Source of the DNA: Mya arenaria
Lineage: Eukaryota; Mollusca; Bivalvia; Myida; Myidae
Length of the DNA: 64,000 nt
Direction: 5' to 3'
NCBI RefSeq assembly: GCF_026914265.1
Contig: NC_069124.1
Location: 58,124,589-58,188,588 of the forward strand
Under the pieces are notes generated by a model that saw nothing but the letters and a program-made list of their open reading frames with translations, ran no database searches and was not told the origin of the DNA. A program made the position numbers and the translations under genes. This document shows positions 1 through 15,200 of the stretch, in pieces; the first letter of the stretch is position 1, and every line of letters starts with the position of its first letter.

Positions 1-141
1 ATTTCTCTCTGAAGAGTCTTTTAGCTTTGGAACAAGTCAACATTGTTTGACAAGTTGTACCAAACCAGTCTGTTGGCAAGAATATTGATACATTATCAGT
101 TTATAATTGACTTAGAATATTAGTATAACTAAATATTATAC

Positions 142-285
142 CTGTGTTGAGGTAGGAATGTTGTTCACAGTGTGTGTGAGCCATCATGGTCTCGTACTCC
201 GGGGCACCTTCTAGGCGTTGTTTCTTCTTTAACGACTGCAGGAAGCGTACAAAGAAGCAGTTACCTTCCCCTTCTAGCTGCTCCA
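142..285 (-). CDS. PAS-A exon, last half
   Basis: Reads LEQLEGEGNCFFVRFLQSLK after joining the previous exon, then a basic stretch and YETMMAHTHCEQ. The NCFFVRF strand is the late PAS-A strand that in relatives reads SFFIRL or FYLRM. Acceptor CATTTCCAG, donor AACACAG|GTATAA. The next exon is outside the window. Confidence 0.75.
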
Positions 286-3200
286 CTGGAAATGGGACAA
301 AAAAATGTTTCAAATGAATGTTTCAGGTATAAACATGGTATGACTTGACATCTACTTCAAAAAACTTTTTAATGACACAAAGCCTATGTTTTTAAGGAAA
401 ATACACAAACAAATTTCTGGTTGAAGAGTTTACTAGCTGAACTTTTACCAATATAAAAGTATCTTTCATGTGTATGAGGGGCGATCAAAATATTCAATGG
501 AAGGGCATTTGTGGAAGTTGGTAATGAGGCTTGCCAGGTTGCCAGACATGCAGTAAGTCAGAATGTTGTATTCTCAACCTGCCGCGCATACACATGTATG
601 TTACTTTTTCTTGTAGAACTGTAACAATAATCTGAGAACAACGTCATGACATGCAGTTAATTGACATCAACGTCAAATAGTTCTTCAGAAATGTAGCTGT
701 TTTAAGATTTAAAATAATTATGTAATATTTAGTATATACCTGCTTATTTATTAAAAGTTCTTCAGTTTTAACTGGATGTCATAATATATCAAAATTATTC
801 TGAGATGGCATGCTGTGGCATGTGAGTCATATTTATCACGATCATGGGAAGTCAGAGATTTCCACGCCAAGTAAAAATACAGAAATTACTGTGAATTAAT
901 GCAAGAATGTATTTTCTTGGCAAGTACTGAACAAAAAAAAAGACATTTATATCATAGATCACTAAAAAATTAAAACCAAGCAATTTTTCTTGTAAGAGTG
1001 AATTACTGTGAGAGCGAAATCTGAAACACACATATGCATTCAAAGAAGTTGACATAAATCGGTTAAGTTTATTTTCCATTAAAATGTATCAGTCAGTGAA
1101 ATTGGGTATCTTTTTTATTTCAAAGCAAAAATCAAGGTCAATGGAAAAAACATCTTCATGGAAAACTACCATGCCTCGATATCATGAACTGCTCAAATCC
1201 TTTCACTATCTCAAGGTCAACAGAATTTTCCACATACAGCAAAGTATGATTCATAACGAGTTCTTTCTAATGTCAATGTCCCTCAGGAGTTGTTGAAGGG
1301 ATTTAAAACCAAAGGCATGGTAACAAAAAGTAATACTCCCTTAAAACCTGTGTCAATTCATCTCTGATACAGAGGGACACACCCAAGGGCTTTTTCAAAA
1401 GACCCTAGACAGATTTTGGAAGAAATTGCAGGCCTTTTTTGTCAGTTTTGGATACTGAGTGCTTGCAAAAATTGAGAGTTACATGTTACACATGTGATAA
1501 TTGGAAATATTGGGAATAAAAATATTGGGAATAATTCATTTTGGGCAACATTTCTTTGAGAAATTAGTGTATATAACCTTGAATGTCACCCAAAGGTGCT
1601 GTTAAATCCATTTATATTTGTAAATGAACAAATGTTCTCAATGAAGTGTTTCAAAAATCCCTTAAATTAATCTCAATGTATTTTCTACGGTGTAAAATGC
1701 AAATTCCGAGCCAATCTATTATATACAGTGGAAACTCTCTAAACCGGACAAGGTCCGGACTGGGCAAAATTTCCGGTTTAGTGAGGATTCCGGTTTAGTG
1801 AGGATTTGATGTACGGAGTAAGTCTCAAAATATTAACTGAGTTAACCTAAAGGGAAGTTGACGTTTAGACGGAGGTTGAGACATGATTAAAGCACATACA
1901 AAAGTGATAAACATAATTAAACATTTCTGCAATTTTATAATCATCTTTTTTTCCAAGTCTTAAAATAAAACAACTCGCGTAATTTAATGCTTGTTAAGTA
2001 TGTTTGATAGTTTAATTAACGCACCGCTCGTATTTGATTCAATCATAGAAGTCTTTAGATAAAACAACCCTCCAAAATGATCACTTAATAACCGTTTCTA
2101 ATTCTTTATTTTTTGCAACACACAAATTAATGTTTCAATCAATTTTCTTTTCACAAGTTTGATTATCGCGCGGCAGTCAATCCACAGCGCAATCATCATT
2201 ATCGATTATCGAGTTAACACAACATCACAGGTGCAATATTTAACGACGCACCGGCTGTCAAAACAAAGTGACCAAGTGACTTGCGAATTTCTAATACACA
2301 ACATCATTTTGACATGTTTGAACAAATATACGTCCGGTTTTGTGAGGTAAAATTACGTTGACAAGTAACAAATTTTCTCGATTTTTTGTCCGGTATCCGG
2401 AATTCCGAGGTTCCGGTTTTGTAGGGATTATTTTACATTGAAAATAGAAGGGGAAAACCGGGACTCTGAAAAAAGTCCGGTATCCCGAGGATTCCGGTTT
2501 TGTGGAGATCCGGTTTAGTGAGTTTCCACTGTACAACCAGGGCTTTTTCTGCCCATTTTGGGAAAAAGACCCTAGACATTTGGGTAAATTTGCTTCAAGA
2601 ATATGCCTACATTAGGAAATTTTACAGTTAAAATAACAAGCTTTTTAGTCTCCTACGAATGAGTAAAATATTAAATATTAGTTTCTATTTCCTTTCAAAA
2701 GACCTAAAATGGTTGAAGTATCAATCCTTAGGGTGTAAATATCTATTGCAATAAATCATGACAGATAATAATTCATACTGATTTCAGAAAGTGATGAAAA
2801 TCAATGATTTCTGAATTCAATTATCCCCAAAACTTAAAATCACATAATTTATTAATAGGATGTTGAATGAACCAGTACAGGTAAAAATACCTTGAAAAAA
2901 AAATCGTACTTATGATTGGGATTTTTTTTTGAAGATTGGGAAAATACCATATATTTTGCTTTGAATGGGTCCGATTGTCAAACCCGTGGGTACTATAAAA
3001 AGCCCTGACAACTGTACCAAATCAAACTCTCTATCTGACTTCAGAATCAACCCTTAACCTTAGAACCCCTGATGTATAATATAAGGGTTAAAATTATGAA
3101 GAACATTTAAGAAAAGGAAAACATAACTTACAATACTCTGGTAAGGTATTTTCACCGTCTGACTTAAACATAGCCGTAAAGACAGGCGATTTTGGGCCAT

Positions 3201-6200
3201 TTACAAACTGGCCCATCAAAACTTCTACATCCTCGGGGTGAACAAACTTGTCAATATGAAACCCAATCATGTCTGTCTGAAATAAACCAGAAAAATGGAA
3301 TAAGTTGAAAGTTTACGACAATTATTGATGTTTTATCAAATGTTAAATTCTGTTTATAATAATATACCAAAACACCAAGACATGTTGCCAAGGCCAACAA
3401 CATTAAAGTTTTTTTGTTGTTTCATTACCCAACTTCAAAAATTACATGACTGTTTTAGCCTTTCCATTGCTCATATTTAAAAAAAAATCAATATGGGATT
3501 AAGAAGAGAAAAGATGTAAAGAAATTACAACAAAAACAAACAAGAGGCCCACAATGGCATATGATCTACTGGCATGACTTTTTGGTATTTTTTATCAAAA
3601 GTAATAGGCAGTATACTGAACCCACAATGTTTCCCTAATGGCAAAGGGAGATAATCAATACAAGAAAACACAACTCTTATACAAGTTGCCTCCCCTAGAG
3701 AATACATTTGTTATGCCACAGCATTTCAAGGGACATAATTCAGTCAGGTATGGGCAGATCATGCTGGTTTAAATACGGAACCTAGCTCTTATGGATACCT
3801 AGCTCCTGTACAAGTTTGATTGAGAAACAAAACTGAAGTCTGTACATGTTCACAAGCAATTGTTTATAAACAGGCGCACGGACGACAAACACCACCTGAG
3901 GGCAGGAAATTTGGCCAGTAGAGTTAACAAGAGCTGTCGTAAGACAGCGCGCGCAACTTCGCCGCTTTGACTAAGAAGTGAATATAATAACAATGTAATA
4001 TTACCACGTTTGGTCTATTTATGTCAAACCTAACTAAAATTATTCAATACATAAGGTGACTTTGATGCTGCCCTCCCACCACCCGAACAATGACACAAGT
4101 CATTCAAATAACTTGATTTTCCATTATGAAAATGTGGTAAAGAATATATAAATATGCCTTTCAAAAGAAATTAAAATAAAATTTAAAAAAAAATCAAAAA
4201 AATCAAGGGCCATATAGTATAGCCCTCCTAGTTTTCCCTTGGTAAAAATATGGTTAAGAATGTAAAAATGTCAAAAGAAATTATAAAAAAAAAAAAAAAA
4301 TATTCAAGGGACATAATTTGTATTTAGGGTTAAAATGGAGTTATGTTTCTTGTTGTAAGATGGTCGTAAATAATTTTGAATTTTATTAAGTGCATTGAAT
4401 TAAAGGTATAGAAGTTCTTTTTATTAAAATCCCAACTTGCCATTAACTTTTACTTGCCTAAAACTTTAAACGAAGTCAATCAGGGGCCATAACTTGTATT
4501 AAGGATATGGAGTTATGTAACCTCATTGGGTGATGGTCTTGAACACTTGTGTGAAGTATTAAGTCAATTGAATGAAGGGTAAAGAAGTTATTAAATAAAT
4601 ATCCCAACCTGCCCTAAAACTTTAACCTAAGTTTCATAGTCAATCAGGGGCCATAATTTGTATAAAAGATAATATGGAGTTATCTAACCTCATTATGTGA
4701 TGGCTCTGAACAACTGTGTGAAGTATTAAGTCAATTGAATGAATGGTATTAGAGTTTTAAGTGAAAATCCCAACTTGCCCTAAAACTTTAACCTGCCCTA
4801 AAACTTTAAACGAAGTCAATCAGGGGCCATAACTTGTATTAAAAATAATATGGAGTTATGTAACCTTATTGTGTGATGGTCTTGAACAACGGTGTGAAGT
4901 ATAAAGTCAATTGAACAAAGGGTATAGAAGTTATTAATAAAACCTAACCTGCCCTTAAACTTTAACCTAAGTTCCATAGTCAATCAGGGGCCATAATTTG
5001 TGTAAAAGATAATATGGAGTTATCTAACCTCATTATGTGATGGCTCTGAACAACTGTGTGAAGTATTAAGTCAATTGAATGAATGGTATTGGAGTTTTAA
5101 GTGAAAATCCCAACTTGCCCTAAAACTTTAACCTGCCCTAAAACTTTAACCAAAGTCAATCAGGGGCCATAACTTGTATTAAAAATAATATGGAGTTATG
5201 TAACCTTATTGTGTGATGGTCCTGAACAACTGTGTGAAGTATTAAGTCAATTGAACAAAGGGTATAGAAGTTATTAATAAAACCTAACCTGCCCTTAAAC
5301 TTTAACCTAAGTTCCATAGTCAATCAGGGGCCATAATCTGTGTAAAGAATAATATGGAGTTATCTAACCTCATCATGTGATGGCCCTGAACAACTGTGTG
5401 AAGTATTAAGTCAATTGAATGAAGGGTATTGGACTTATAAGTGAAAATCCCAACTTGCCCTAAATCTTTAACCGGACGCCGACGCTGACGCTGGGGCGAG
5501 TAGTATAGCCCACCTATTCTTCGAATAATCAAGCTAAAAATCAACTACACTCAAATAATTCAGATTGTTTTCCTAAGATTGTAAGTTTTCACTTGGCAAC
5601 AATGATAATTTGATAATTTCAAAGGCCATAAATTAGTAATGCATGCGCGTATCAGGCTGGTTTAACCAGCTCACATGGATATTTAGCTACTGTATAAGTT
5701 TGATGAAGATACATTCAACACTGAACATTTTATCACATTCACAAGCATGAGTTACGGATGCAAATACAAAAAGATGAACAATGGACACCATGCCAAGGCA
5801 TAAGCTCTTCTGGACTTTGGCTTTTAGACCTAAAAACCTACCTACCTACACCGAAAAATGAGGGTAGGTAAATGCCATACAAGTTATATATTAATTGTGG
5901 TCAAACCGTGCAATTGTTTTCCATCTGAGAAGAAAACAACCTCAAACTTTGATAGCACAGACATTCAGTATATAAACACTTAAGTTCACTGCGTGATATT
6001 AAATATCAAAGTCAAATGTGAGCCCGTACTACAGTTAAGTTCACCAGATGGTTTTGTAAACTAAAGTAAAATGTGAGGCAGTACAAAATTGCTTTACTCC
6101 AAGAAACATAAGAACATTTCCCCATGCCATAAGCCCCCTGATATTAATACTTTAAATTTCTCAACACCCTGTGGGCAGATTGTTTAGGACCTTGTTAAAG

Positions 6201-9200
6201 TCAACAACTTTGTTAATGCCATGGTTGTTAACTAACTGCTCTGAAAGTTTAATGGATACACATTTAAAAGTTAAAAACAATTTTGTTAATCACATTTTTT
6301 CATTTTCTAACACTTGAAGCAATTTTCAGCTTTCCACGGACTGTATCACATTTGTACTTTTTTGCATTGATTGAATTTTCTGTCAAACTTGATAACCTAA
6401 GGCTGTATTCAATAATCATCTTAGAGATATCTTATTTTTAAAATTAGACTCCAAGTCTTTTGATTGGACTGTAAAAATAACTGGCCAATGGAATGAATGC
6501 CAATGGATTCAGTGAGGCATGTCTAAGGATAAGGATAAGAATTATATTGAATATGGCCCCAGTCCTTTAAGACACAGCTTATTTAGGTTACATTGGCATT
6601 GTTCTATCCCTTGACGACCCGACTCTGTTAGTGTTACAGATTGATGCAATTTGATTGGATGACCGAATTTTTGCTCTGCATACTACAAGTGTTTTGCTTT
6701 GTGTCAAAGTTCGTCAAGCGATCTGAGTCATAATTACAGCGCGTCAAGTGTCTTGACCTCATACACAGGATTGAAACAACTTGTACAATTCTAGGATTAG
6801 TGTGCCACAAGTTGTCAATGAAATAAATATGCCAAATACGCAAATGATTGAACAAATTTTCAATAGTTAAAATAAACCGCAAACAACTACATGGAGCATA
6901 TAGAAATGAAATAAGTTTAAAAAGATATTTGAAGACATAAAAAACTTCCACTTTAACAATATAGTATGGTTCTTTTTAGTTTTGTCATTAAGTTTTACTG
7001 CACTTTTAACATGATGCCCTATAAATATTTCAAAGAAAGTAATCTATTTCTTTCAAGCATTATATTGTTATTCCTGGGAAAAGTTATGATGGTTTTGAGT
7101 CTGATGTCTACCTGGTGGAAGCCGGTTATATCCAGTACTTTAGGAGACACGTAAAGGATGGTACCACAAGAAGATATTATAAACATCGTGTTTCTCGTGA
7201 CCTGAAACAGATTAGCAAGATATTACTAGAAATGAACTATGAATATTGATTTTGATTTCATGCAAAAACAATTTAAAAACAGACAATTTATTAACATCCT
7301 TAGCAGATGTAAAGGCCAGTCTAACTGGATTGAAAAAAGACGTACAAATCAACAAATGTTTCTGCTAGAGCTACCAAGTTTTCTTTAATGATTCAAGTTA
7401 TATCCAAAGGTTAAATTTTGTTCTTGCACTTTATGGTATTTTGACCTTCCAATGACCTTGAAGAGGTCTGTAATGTAAGTTGACATGAAGAATTTTCAAA
7501 CAATATAAAGGTACGAATCCTTTACCTTAAAAATGATATCAAATAAAGGATCATACATTTCACAATCCCGACTCCTCAAACTCAATACAAAATAGCTTAA
7601 AAGGAAGAAAAAAAGGAAATTTTTCACAACGTCACTGTACTCTCTTGGTCTTAACTTCAACCATCTAAGTACTATGTGTAAAGGACATAAACTATTTTGA
7701 ATTACTAGTATATGTATTAGTATTTACTTAAGTTGTGGCCTCAATTTTCTAAGTTGGGGCCTCTGTGCCACTGTAGCTTTGACATATCCAAACCAGTTTC
7801 AAATACTACAGACTTTCTAGAACATGTTCGTATAAAACATTGCCTGTTCTACTTTGATTTTTTTTTCTCAAAAACAAGATGTGCCCATAGCATGTTAAAG
7901 ACTTTAATATTATATGCAAAGTTCAATTTATTGATTCCTCACAGTGTTTATTAAGCAGCTATGCCTTACACTTAACAGCTCGCTATCACTATCTGGAAAA
8001 CGTATTGTAATAAATAGCATTGTTAGCAAAGTAAACTCAATCATTAAATTAATGTATAGAAATGCCTCGATTCTCAAACTAGAAATTTCTTAAGTTCTGC
8101 TCTCATACAATTTCATCTGGGACTAAAAGACCAACAGGAAATATGTCAAAACAAGATCATTAGTTTTATGAACAGTTAATTAAGGGCCAAGAGAAAGTGA
8201 GAAAATCATTAGTCTTGCCAATATGGTTGCCTTGAATGTTGAAAATATTGCTAATGATAAGTGTCCATTGTGTATGAAAGAAAGTTTTGTGTTTGTGAAG
8301 AATGTTCACTAATATTCAACAAATACATATCACTTGGGAAAGAAAACATTTCTGAACTCTAATGCGCAATAAATAGGCTGGATTGCAATGCAAGCTGACA
8401 TTAATAAGATCTTAAACAATTTTCATATATAAAAAAAATATGTTAAAAGCCATCTGCTGGATAAAGCAAGCATGAATATTGCATGATAATACTCAATGTC
8501 ATAGACATGACAAGTGTTGTCAGTTCAGAAACAATGGGCCGATTGTTCAGAACATTGTTAAAGTTAACAACATGATTAACATCGTTGTTAAAGGTGAAAT
8601 ATTTTATGGCATGCTCATATATGTAAATAAATTATATACAGATGAAGAAGGTGTCTGAAACCTTGTTCAAATTCTGCCGATCACAAATGTAACCATGTTT
8701 GTTCCAGAGCAAAAAAGATTTGAAAGTTAACACCAATGACATTAACAACATTGTTAACTTTAACAAAGTTGTGAACAAATTGTGGAAACCTTCTATTTTT
8801 TATCCTTCAACTACATCTCCTTGTTAATCTTATTAATACATTTTCATTTTTTAATTATTTGAAATTATAAAGCATAAATACCAAGGACCTCATTGCACAT
8901 AATCTCAACAGGGCTTCCATAGGCCATCCAAGGCTTTAACATGTTTGAGTACCATGGGCTATCCAGGGTTTTACCATGTTATCGTAACATGGGTCATCCA
9001 GGGTTTTACCATGTTATAGTAACATGGGCTATCCAGGGTTTTACCATGTTATAGTAACATGGGTCATCCAGGGTTTTACCATGTTATAGTAACATGGGTC
9101 ATCCAGGGTTTTACCATGTTATAGTAACATGGGTCATCCAGGGTTTTACCATGTTATAGTACCATGGGCTATCCAGGGTTTTACCATGTTATAGTAACAT

Positions 9201-12200
9201 GGGTCATCCAGGGTTTTACCATGTTATAGTAACATGGGCTATCCAGGGTTTTACCATGTTATAGTAACATGGGTCATACAGGGTTTTACCATGTTATAGT
9301 AACATGGGTCATCCAGGGTTTTACCATGTTATAGTAACATGGGCTATCCAGGGTTTTACCATGTTATAGTAACATGGGTCATACAGGGTTTTACCATGTT
9401 ATAGTAACATGGGTCATCCAGGGTTTTACCATGTTATAGTACCATGGGCTATCCAGGGTTTTACCATGTTATAGTAACATGGGTCATCCAGGGTTTTACC
9501 ATGTTATAGTAACATGGGTCATCCAGGGTTTTACCATGTTATAGTAACATGGGTCATCCAGGGTTTTACCATGTTATAGTAACATGGGTCATCCAGGGTT
9601 TTACCATGTTATAGTACCATGGGCTATCCAGGGTTTTACCATGTTATAGTAACATGGGTCATCCAGGGTTTTACCATGTTATAGTAACATGGGCTATCCA
9701 GGGTTTTAAGATGTTATAGTATCATGGGTCATCCAGGGTTTTACCATGTTATAGTAACATGGGTCATCCAGGGTTTTAAGATGTTATAGTAACATGGGTC
9801 ATCCAGGGTTTTACCATGTTATAGTAACATGGGTCATCCAGGGTTTTAACATGTTTAAGTACAATGGGCCATCCAGGGTTTTAAGATGTTATAGTATCAT
9901 GGGTCATCCAGGGTTTTAACATTTTAAGTACCATTGGCCATCCAGGGTTTTAACTAGGGATGGCAACGAGTACCCGAGTACTCGAGTGAACGTCCGAGTA
10001 CTCGAGTACCAAATCACTACTGGAGTACTCGGAAAAAAAAATCACCAAATACTAGTACACGATTTACAGACAAAATATCAGATCTGGTTTTTGCCAAGAG
10101 GACAATTTACGGTCCCTCTAATCCCCGCTGTGTACACAATTGACCTCAGTCAATTAGTTGACAGTTGTTGTAATAGTTGCAAACTGTCAACAAAGGGCCC
10201 CTATTTCAAATTAGCACTTATGTCAATTAGCGAAGTTTTGATAGCAGTACTTTCACCTACACAATTCTATTGTATACCAATTAGAGACCTTCCACCAAAC
10301 AACGGACGCTAACGAGCGAAAGAGTATCGAGAATTGATTTTTTAATGGGCGTATTTTAACTATTTTTGCAATGATTATCACAATTGATTGGTTGATATTT
10401 TAAATCAAGAATTATGAATATTAATGAGGTAAACAAGAATTGCACAGTACGAAAAACTATCATTTAAAACAAAAAAATTGTAGAGTAAACAACTGAACAA
10501 CTGAACTTCGTATTGAATTTCATTCACTATTTTTATGAATGCTATTAATTTTCGTTCATTGTAATTCTGATTGTTGTTCATTTCTGCAGTCCAAACTGGT
10601 ATAAAATGAAACGAATAAGACAAATTAAAAGCCTGAAACAACAATTGTTTTCTTTTTATATCGTTTTTTTTATTAAAACACGTAATGAAAGTTAACTTTA
10701 AAGGTGAAAATGACCAATAGTACGACCAACGCACAATATACGTCATTAACGATACATATATACACAATCTTGTCTTTGTGAACACATAATCAATTTTCCC
10801 GAGTAATCGAGTACCCGAGTACTCGATCGAACGATTGTCCGAGTACTCGCGTATTAATTTTACTACTCGTTGCCATCCCTAGTTTTAACATATTATATTA
10901 ACATGGGTCATCCAGGGTTTTAACATGTTATAGTAACATGGGTCATCCAGGGTTTTAACATTTTAAGTACCATGGGCCATCCAGGGTTTTAACATGTTAT
11001 AGTAACATGGGCCATCCAAGGCTTTAACATGTCTGAGAAAAATGATTCATCCAGGGTTTTAACATGTTTAAGAACCATGGGCCATCCAAGGCTTTAACAT
11101 GTTTCAGTAACATGGTTTATCTCGGGTTTTAACATGTTTGAGAACCATGGGCAATACAAGGTTTGAACGCGTTTGAGAATCATCCATCCAACTTATTAAC
11201 ATGTTTGAGAACCGTGGGCAATCCAAGGTATTAACATGTTTTAGAACCATGGGCCATCTATGGTTTTAACTTGTATGAGAATCATGGGCAATCCAAGGTT
11301 TTAACATGATAGAGAACCATGGGCCATCCAAGATTTTAACATGTTTAAGTTACATGGTTCATCCAGGGCTTTAACATGTTTGAGAACCATGGCCCATCCA
11401 AGGTTTTAAAATGTTTGAGTAACATGGGCCATCTAGGGTTTTAACATGATTGAGAACCATGGGCCATCCAAGGCTTTAACATGATTGAGAACCATGGGCC
11501 ATCCAAGGCTTTAACATGTTAGGGTCCCATGGGCCATCCAAGGCTTTAACATGTTTGAGTAACATGGGCCATCCAAGGCTTTAACATGTTTGAATGTCAT
11601 GGGCCATCCAAGGTTTTAACATGTTTGGGTCCCATGGGCCATCCAAGGCTTTAACATGTTTGAATGTCATGGGCCATCCAAGGTTTTAACATGTTTGGGT
11701 CCCATGGGCCATCCAAGGTTTTAACATGTTTGAAAACCATGGGCCAATTAAGGTTTTAACATGTTTGAAAGTGTTTGAGTACCATAAGCCATCCAAGGTT
11801 AGAAAGTGTTTGAGTACCATGGGCCATCCAAGGTTAGAAAGTGTTTGAGTACCATGGGCCATCCAAGGTTAGAAAGTGTTTGAGTACCATGGGCCATCCA
11901 AGGTTAGAAAGTGTTTCAGTACCATGGGCCATCCAAGGTTAGAACGTGTTTGAGTACCATGGGCCATTCAAGGGTCGTACCTGTTTGAGTACCATGGGCC
12001 ATTCAAGGGTTGTACCTGTTTGAGAACCATGGGCCATTCAAGGGTTGTACCTGTTTGAGTACCATGGGCCATTCAAGGGTCGTACCTGTTTGAGTACCGT
12101 GGGCCATTCAAGGGTTGTACCTGTTTGAGTACCATGGGCCATTCAAGGGTTGTACCTGTTTGAGTACCATGGGCCATTCCATTCAAGGGTTGTACCTGTT

Positions 12201-15200
12201 TGAGTACCATGGGCCATTCAAGGGTTGTACCTGTTTGAGAACCATGGGCCATTCAAGGGTTGTACCTGTTGAGAACCATGGGCCATTCAAGGGTTGTACC
12301 TGTTTGAAAACCATGGGCCATCCAGGGGTTTACCTGTTTGAGAACCATGGGCCATCCAAGGGTTGTACCTGTTTGAGAACAATGGGCCATCCAAGGGTTG
12401 TACCTGTTTGAGAACCATGGGCCATCCAAGGGTTGTACCTGTTTGAGAACCATGGGCCATTCAAGGGTGGTACCTGTTTGAGAACCATGGGCCATTCAAG
12501 GGTTGTACCTGTTTGAGTACCATGGGCCATTCCATTCAAGGGTTGTACCTGTTTGAGTACCATGGGCCATTCAAGGGTTGTACCTGTTTGAGAACCATGG
12601 GCCATTCAAGGGTTGTACCTGTTTGAGAACCATAGGCCATTCAAGGGTTGTACCTGTTTGAGTACCATGGGCCATTCAAGGGTTGTACCTGTTTGAGTAC
12701 CATGGGCCATCCAAGGGTTGTACCTGTTTGAGAACCATGGGCCATTCAAGGGTTGTACCTGTTTCAGAACCATCGGCCATTCAAGGGTTGTACCTGTTTG
12801 AGTACCATGGGCCATTCAAGGGTTGTACCTGTTTGAGAACCATGGGCCATCCAAGGGTTGTACTTGTTTGAGAACCATGGGCCATTCAAGGGTTGTACCT
12901 GTTTGAGAACCATGGGCCATTCAAGGGTTGTACCTGTTTCAGAACCATGGGCCATTCAAGGGTTGTACCTGTTTGAGTACCATGGGCCATCCAAGGGTTG
13001 TACCTGTTTGAGTACCATGGGCCATTCAAGGGTTGTACCTGTTTGAGTACCATGGGCCATTCCATTCAAGGGTTGTACCTGTTTGAGTACCATGGGCCAT
13101 TCAAGGGTTGTACCTGTTTGAGAACCATGGGCCATTCAAGGGTTGTACCTGTTTGAGAACCATGGGCCATCCAAGGTTAGAACCTGTTTGAGTACCATGG
13201 GCCATTCAAGGGTTGTACCTGTTTGAGAACCATGGGCCATTCAAGGGTGGTACCTGTTTGAGAACCATGGGCCATTCAAGGGTGGTACCTGTTTGAGAAC
13301 CATGGGCCATTCAAGGGTTGTACCTGTTTGAGTACCATGGGCCATTCCATTCAAGGGTTGTACCTGTTTGAGTACCATGGGCCATTCAAGGGTTGTACCT
13401 GTTTGAGAACCATGGGCCATTCAAGGGTTGTACCTGTTTGAGAACCATGGGCCATTCAAGGGTTGTACCTGTTTGAGAACCATGGGCCATTCAAGGGTTG
13501 TACCTGTTTGAGAACCATGGGCCATTCAAGGGTTGTACCTGTTTGAGTACCATGGGCCATTCAAGGGTTGTACCTGTTTGAGAACCATGGGCCATTCAAG
13601 GGTTGTCCCTGTTTGAGAACCATGGGCCATTCAAGGGTTGTACCTGTTTGAGAACCATGGGCCATTCAAGGGTTGTACCTGTTTGAGAACCGTGGGCCAT
13701 CCAAGGGTTGTACCTGTTTGAGAACCATAGGCCATCCAAGGTTTTAACATGTTTGATAATGTTTTCTTTGTTTTAGTCTACACATTAACTCCCATATTGA
13801 ATCAGTAACAAGTAGAATGGGCATATTTGTTCTTTATCTACCTTGCTGATAAATTCCAATGCTATTCACTTATACTAAACATTGTCCATATCAACAAGGT
13901 ACAAAACAGTTACTGTAAATGAAACCCTCTCGATTGAAATCAGCTGACACCTCAGTCAGTTATGGTTTTTGGTCATAATGACAGCATTTTTACAGTCTAT
14001 AGGTAAAAAACAATTTTAATACATGATGGAAACAAAAACTGAGTACCCCTTGTGCTGGTAAGTGCAGGTAATCCTGGTGAATTGTTTATTTTAAACAGTA
14101 TATGTAGCGCACAAGTACAGAACTTTTTTAGGTTAAATCTTCTCCATGACTTCTGTCAACTGAATTCAAATCCACTTTTAACATCGACAATAATGTAGGC
14201 AGAAAGTGATATATATATTAGCGACATTAGAATGTATTTAACACTTCAAATCAATGACGTTGATTTTGCAGAAATAAAGGGTAATTTACTTTTTTTGACA
14301 AAAACAATAATATGTATATGAAAACACAACAAACGTTCCTGCAAATTTAAACGTACCGGTAGATGGGTTAAGTTTCATTGTGTGTTTTTTTTATAAATGG
14401 ATGAGTCAGTGTATTTCATTATTGACCTCTGAGTCGTGTTTATTCCAACCTCTATTTAAAAATAGGTAAATATGGCAGGTTTTTTTGTGTGTATGCTCTC
14501 ATGACAAACATTTATAAACATTTTTTATAGACCATGTAATAGCAGTGTTATAGTACTCTAAAGAAATGTATCCCAGCACTTAACTATACTTGTTGCATTT
14601 TGGAATTAAGCATGTTGTGATAAGTTTCTGTGATATATTAAATATTTTTTTAATTACTACTCAAGGTTAACATTGATTTTATTGTATAATTTATTTTATA
14701 GTGCATATTCTTTTAACCCTGGATAAACATCAATCAATAAATTAAATTATACTGCTTACAGGAAGAGATGAAAAAAATAATTGTATGAACATAAGTTATG
14801 GTGTCACTCGATGAAATATATATTTTTTTAACCCTGAAGCAAACAATATTTGCCTATATATATGCAAATTGTGGGACACTTTACACCAAAATGTTGTACA
14901 ATTGATTTACAGTATAATCATCAAATTACATGAAGTACATGTATATTTGTATTTTAATACAATGTACTAGTTACATTGCATGTATATATATATACCCTCT
15001 TTATCCAACTCAGCAAGCCAATCTCATGGATCGTGTGTGTCCTGGACAACTTCTGTTTCAAACCTGAAAAGAAAAAAACACACATCTGAATTGAGTACTA
15101 GGAATAGTCACTGTATACTTACTAAAAGCTGCACTCTCACAGATTTACCATTTTTACAACTTTTTTATAATTTGTCTTGGAAAGAGCAAATTTTTGTGTC

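Noticed and set aside
6634..6951. 105-codon minus frame
   Set aside because: No family resemblance, no compatible splice phase with the bHLH-PAS gene, ordinary AT-rich intron.
10405..10785. 126-codon minus frame inside the hAT element
   Set aside because: No hAT transposase motif, low-complexity AT-rich sequence, and the element is too short to be autonomous.
12115..13046. Several open frames of 60-98 codons with repeated peptide units
   Set aside because: They follow from the 35-bp satellite, which stays open in several frames on both strands; no start context, splice sites or family match.
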